The position numbers and the translations under genes are program-made. From contig NZ_JADNYL010000002.1 of NCBI RefSeq assembly GCF_017168195.1, positions 806,001 to 870,000 on the forward strand: DNA of 64,000 bases, read 5' to 3'. The notes beneath the pieces were generated by a model. That model was given only the letters and a program-made list of their open reading frames with translations. It searched no databases and was not told the origin of the DNA. The DNA is from Thalassotalea sp. G2M2-11. Its GTDB lineage: Bacteria; Pseudomonadota; Gammaproteobacteria; Enterobacterales; Alteromonadaceae. Shown here in pieces: positions 62,355 to 64,000 of this stretch. Each line of letters begins with the position of its first letter. Within the stretch, counting starts at the first letter, position 1.

Positions 62355-63601
62355 TAGGCATCACCTGCTAATTGTTCAGCTTGTTTCGAAGGTTGTTCGT
62401 TATCGATACCATTGACTCGTAAGGTCATCCCTTCAATCGGGGTTTCTAACTTTGTCATCACTAACTGATAATCAAGATTAAGATCATCTTGCGTATAAAT
62501 AAAATTGCTATCCGTTCTAAGCACATCCACTGTCTGAATATGAAGTTGGTTATTTTGATCAAGTAAGTAAACCGTATTAGCACCGGTAATAGCGCTACGC
62601 GGGATCGCAATAACATTATCTATGGTTCTGCCAGTGATTGTTGCATTAACAAAAGTGCCCACTCGCAGTTCTTGTTGATGACCTTCGGTTAAAAGCGCAT
62701 ACGGATCATCAACTTTGGCCACTAAATAATGAACGCGGCTTTGACTATCCACAACCCCTTCATATCGGCTGATACTTGATGGCCAACTTACCTGCTGAGC
62801 ACCAATAGATAATGATAAGTTGACAGCAGAGCCATGCTGTTTCTTCTCGCCCACTTTAGGTAATGACAAAAATGGAATATCGCGCAATTTAACCGGTAAA
62901 CGCACTTCGGCATAATCAATTGCAAAAGTCGTCGCTATGTTACTACCCATCGCAACGTATTGACCAATATCAACATTTTTTGATTGGATCATCGCATCAT
63001 AAGGGGCGCGGATTTTAGTGCGCGCTAATGTCACTTTTGCTTGCTTTACATTCGCTTTTGCTGCTTTGACTTCAGCTTGTGCTTTTTGTAGTTGAGGTTG
63101 ACGTAATGCTACCTGTGGCGCCTGCTCAAGTGATTTGCCGGATAACAACCATTCTTCTTTTGCTTGTTTAACCCTTGCTTGTTCCTCAACTAACACCGCT
63201 TGTGCCGTCGTTAACCGAGCTTGTGCCTGCACCAATGCCACTTGATAATTAATATCATCAATCGCCAGTAACACTTCACCCTTGTTAAAAAAACCTCCTA
63301 CTTTAAATCGTTCATCAACCTTGATAACTTGCCCTGATACCTCAGATATCAATTGTGTTTGTGTTCGAGGCTTTACTGAACCTTGCGAGGGGATCATAAA
63401 AGTGACAGCCTGTTTTACCAAGGGTGCGACCTCCACTAACGGTGCTTTAAGCTCCACTGGCTTTTTCGCGGGTTTTGGCGCTAAAGCTCCGACAATAACC
63501 AAGACAATAATAGCAGCCAAGATAATGGCAAAAGGCATTAACACATAACGCAGTGGTACCATGCGTGGGCTAGATTTCATAGAAGGCTTAGGATCTGACA
63601 T
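62354..63601 (-). CDS. RND efflux periplasmic adaptor (membrane fusion protein)
   Basis: A 415-residue protein with one N-terminal membrane anchor (about residues 24-45). It then has the biotinyl-lipoyl half-motif PSQGSVKPRTQTQLISEVSGQVIKVDERF, a long alanine/glutamine-rich coiled coil (about 115-185) and the beta-barrel domain with IRAPYDAMIQSKNVDIGQYVAMGS. It joins the pump to an outer-membrane channel; no TolC-like gene is in the window. ATG at 63601 is preferred over an upstream TTG. Confidence 0.9.
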   Translation of the reverse strand: MSDPKPSMKSSPRMVPLRYVLMPFAIILAAIIVLVIVGALAPKPAKKPVELKAPLVEVAPLVKQAVTFMIPSQGSVKPRTQTQLISEVSGQVIKVDERFKVGGFFNKGEVLLAIDDINYQVALVQAQARLTTAQAVLVEEQARVKQAKEEWLLSGKSLEQAPQVALRQPQLQKAQAEVKAAKANVKQAKVTLARTKIRAPYDAMIQSKNVDIGQYVAMGSNIATTFAIDYAEVRLPVKLRDIPFLSLPKVGEKKQHGSAVNLSLSIGAQQVSWPSSISRYEGVVDSQSRVHYLVAKVDDPYALLTEGHQQELRVGTFVNATITGRTIDNVIAIPRSAITGANTVYLLDQNNQLHIQTVDVLRTDSNFIYTQDDLNLDYQLVMTKLETPIEGMTLRVNGIDNEQPSKQAEQLAGDA

Positions 63602-63698
63602 AAAGCGTCTCAAGTCATTTGTTAATATAATAGAGGGGTTATTATCACTTGGATGTGATTAATTTCAACGCAAATAATGTAAAATTATTGTAAAGATA

Positions 63699-64000
63699 CT
63701 AATTGGTCGTAAATTTAGCCCACGAAAGCAATAACGTACGGAAATCATTGAGCCCACACTCTGAACTATCCTGACTATCGAAGTGTAACTCATCACTTTG
63801 CAATTCATCAGGCAGCTGACTTTCACCATTAAGTAATGCATTTGCTTGGATTTTAATATCGTCACGACTTAATACCACCGAGTACTCACAACCAGTAATG
63901 ACCTTCTCTTGAATTGCTCCCGATTCCACCTGATCAATAACAGTGAGCAACTCAGTCAATTTTTCAGTATTGTTGCCCACTTCCAGTTCTAACCACGGCC
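63699..64000 (-). CDS. yacL: YacL (UPF0231) family protein, partial
   Basis: The frame is open to the right edge, so the N-terminus is missing; about 100 residues are visible. TGCEYSVVLSRDDIKIQANALL and the CGLNDFRTLLLSWAKF ending match the C-terminal half of E. coli YacL ([20 protein letters not shown] ... CGVEDFLQVVAAYRNF). Function is unknown. It is upstream of the RND adaptor on the same strand, 98 bases away. Confidence 0.75.
   Translation of the reverse strand, partial: PWLELEVGNNTEKLTELLTVIDQVESGAIQEKVITGCEYSVVLSRDDIKIQANALLNGESQLPDELQSDELHFDSQDSSECGLNDFRTLLLSWAKFTTN

Noticed and set aside
1-64000. CRISPR arrays, prophage, integrons or toxin-antitoxin defence islands
   Set aside because: No regularly spaced repeats, integrases, att sites or defence-gene motifs were seen; the window is largely core chromosome.

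Overview
The window reads as chromosomal DNA of a marine gammaproteobacterium of the order Alteromonadales, most likely Colwelliaceae (Colwellia/Thalassotalea type). This rests on AT-rich composition, the order tkt-epd-pgk-fba, an rpsU-yqeY-dnaG-rpoD macromolecular-synthesis operon, Alteromonadales-type small proteins (DUF3083-like, DUF3718-like, DUF3820), rmf, and a GlyGly-CTERM surface protein. No BLAST or HMM search could be run; names come from motif recognition.

Layout. 1-0.6 kb: the start of an exported protein and a small 44-residue membrane protein, both on the minus strand. 0.6-8.2 kb: central carbon genes tkt, epd, pgk, fba, then an MscS channel and a DUF481 outer-membrane protein. 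8.3-17.8 kb: a conserved Cys-rich protein and an alpha/beta hydrolase beside moeA, divergent from a long molybdenum block (moaA-mobA-moaB-moaC-moaD-moaE-modA-modB-modC-moeB). The moeA/moaA gap holds a perfect FNR-type site, a MITE-like repeat and a probable Moco riboswitch. 17.8-28 kb: rmf (57 aa), DUF3820, DUF3083-like, msrA, a thioredoxin-TPR protein (cnoX), a periplasmic-sensor diguanylate cyclase, acyl-CoA dehydrogenase, uppP-folK-folB, plsY and tsaD. 28-32.7 kb: rpsU-yqeY-dnaG-rpoD.

32.7-38.2 kb: a small DUF3718-like exported protein, then a 'metallo-mystery pair' (MbnH-like di-heme protein and MbnP-like lipoprotein) divergent from a large choice-of-anchor-B surface protein. 38.4-42.6 kb: a CAU tRNA, a VOC protein with a divergent LysR regulator, an IS3 transposase remnant, yjdM, an EAL protein behind a Fur-like box, and an unknown two-TM protein. 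42.7-47.7 kb: a complete arginine-to-spermidine pathway in two divergent pairs: speE with a eukaryotic-type S-adenosylmethionine decarboxylase, and speB with speA. 47.8-50.4 kb: an AraC regulator divergent from an aldehyde dehydrogenase. 50.5-59.1 kb: a 1633-residue BvgS-like kinase with four periplasmic solute-binding modules, a REC-HD-GYP protein, a BNR/YCF48-like exported protein, an HDOD protein and a small GIY-YIG-like protein. 59.2-64 kb: an RND efflux pump with its adaptor, and a YacL (UPF0231) gene cut by the window end.

Themes. The molybdenum genes form one transport-to-cofactor pathway apparently under oxygen (FNR) and cofactor (riboswitch) control. Four genes (GGDEF, EAL, HD-GYP, HDOD) and the giant kinase suggest dense second-messenger signalling. 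The most unusual loci are the MbnP/MbnH pair with its surface-protein neighbour, the eukaryotic-type SpeD locus, and the four-module kinase.
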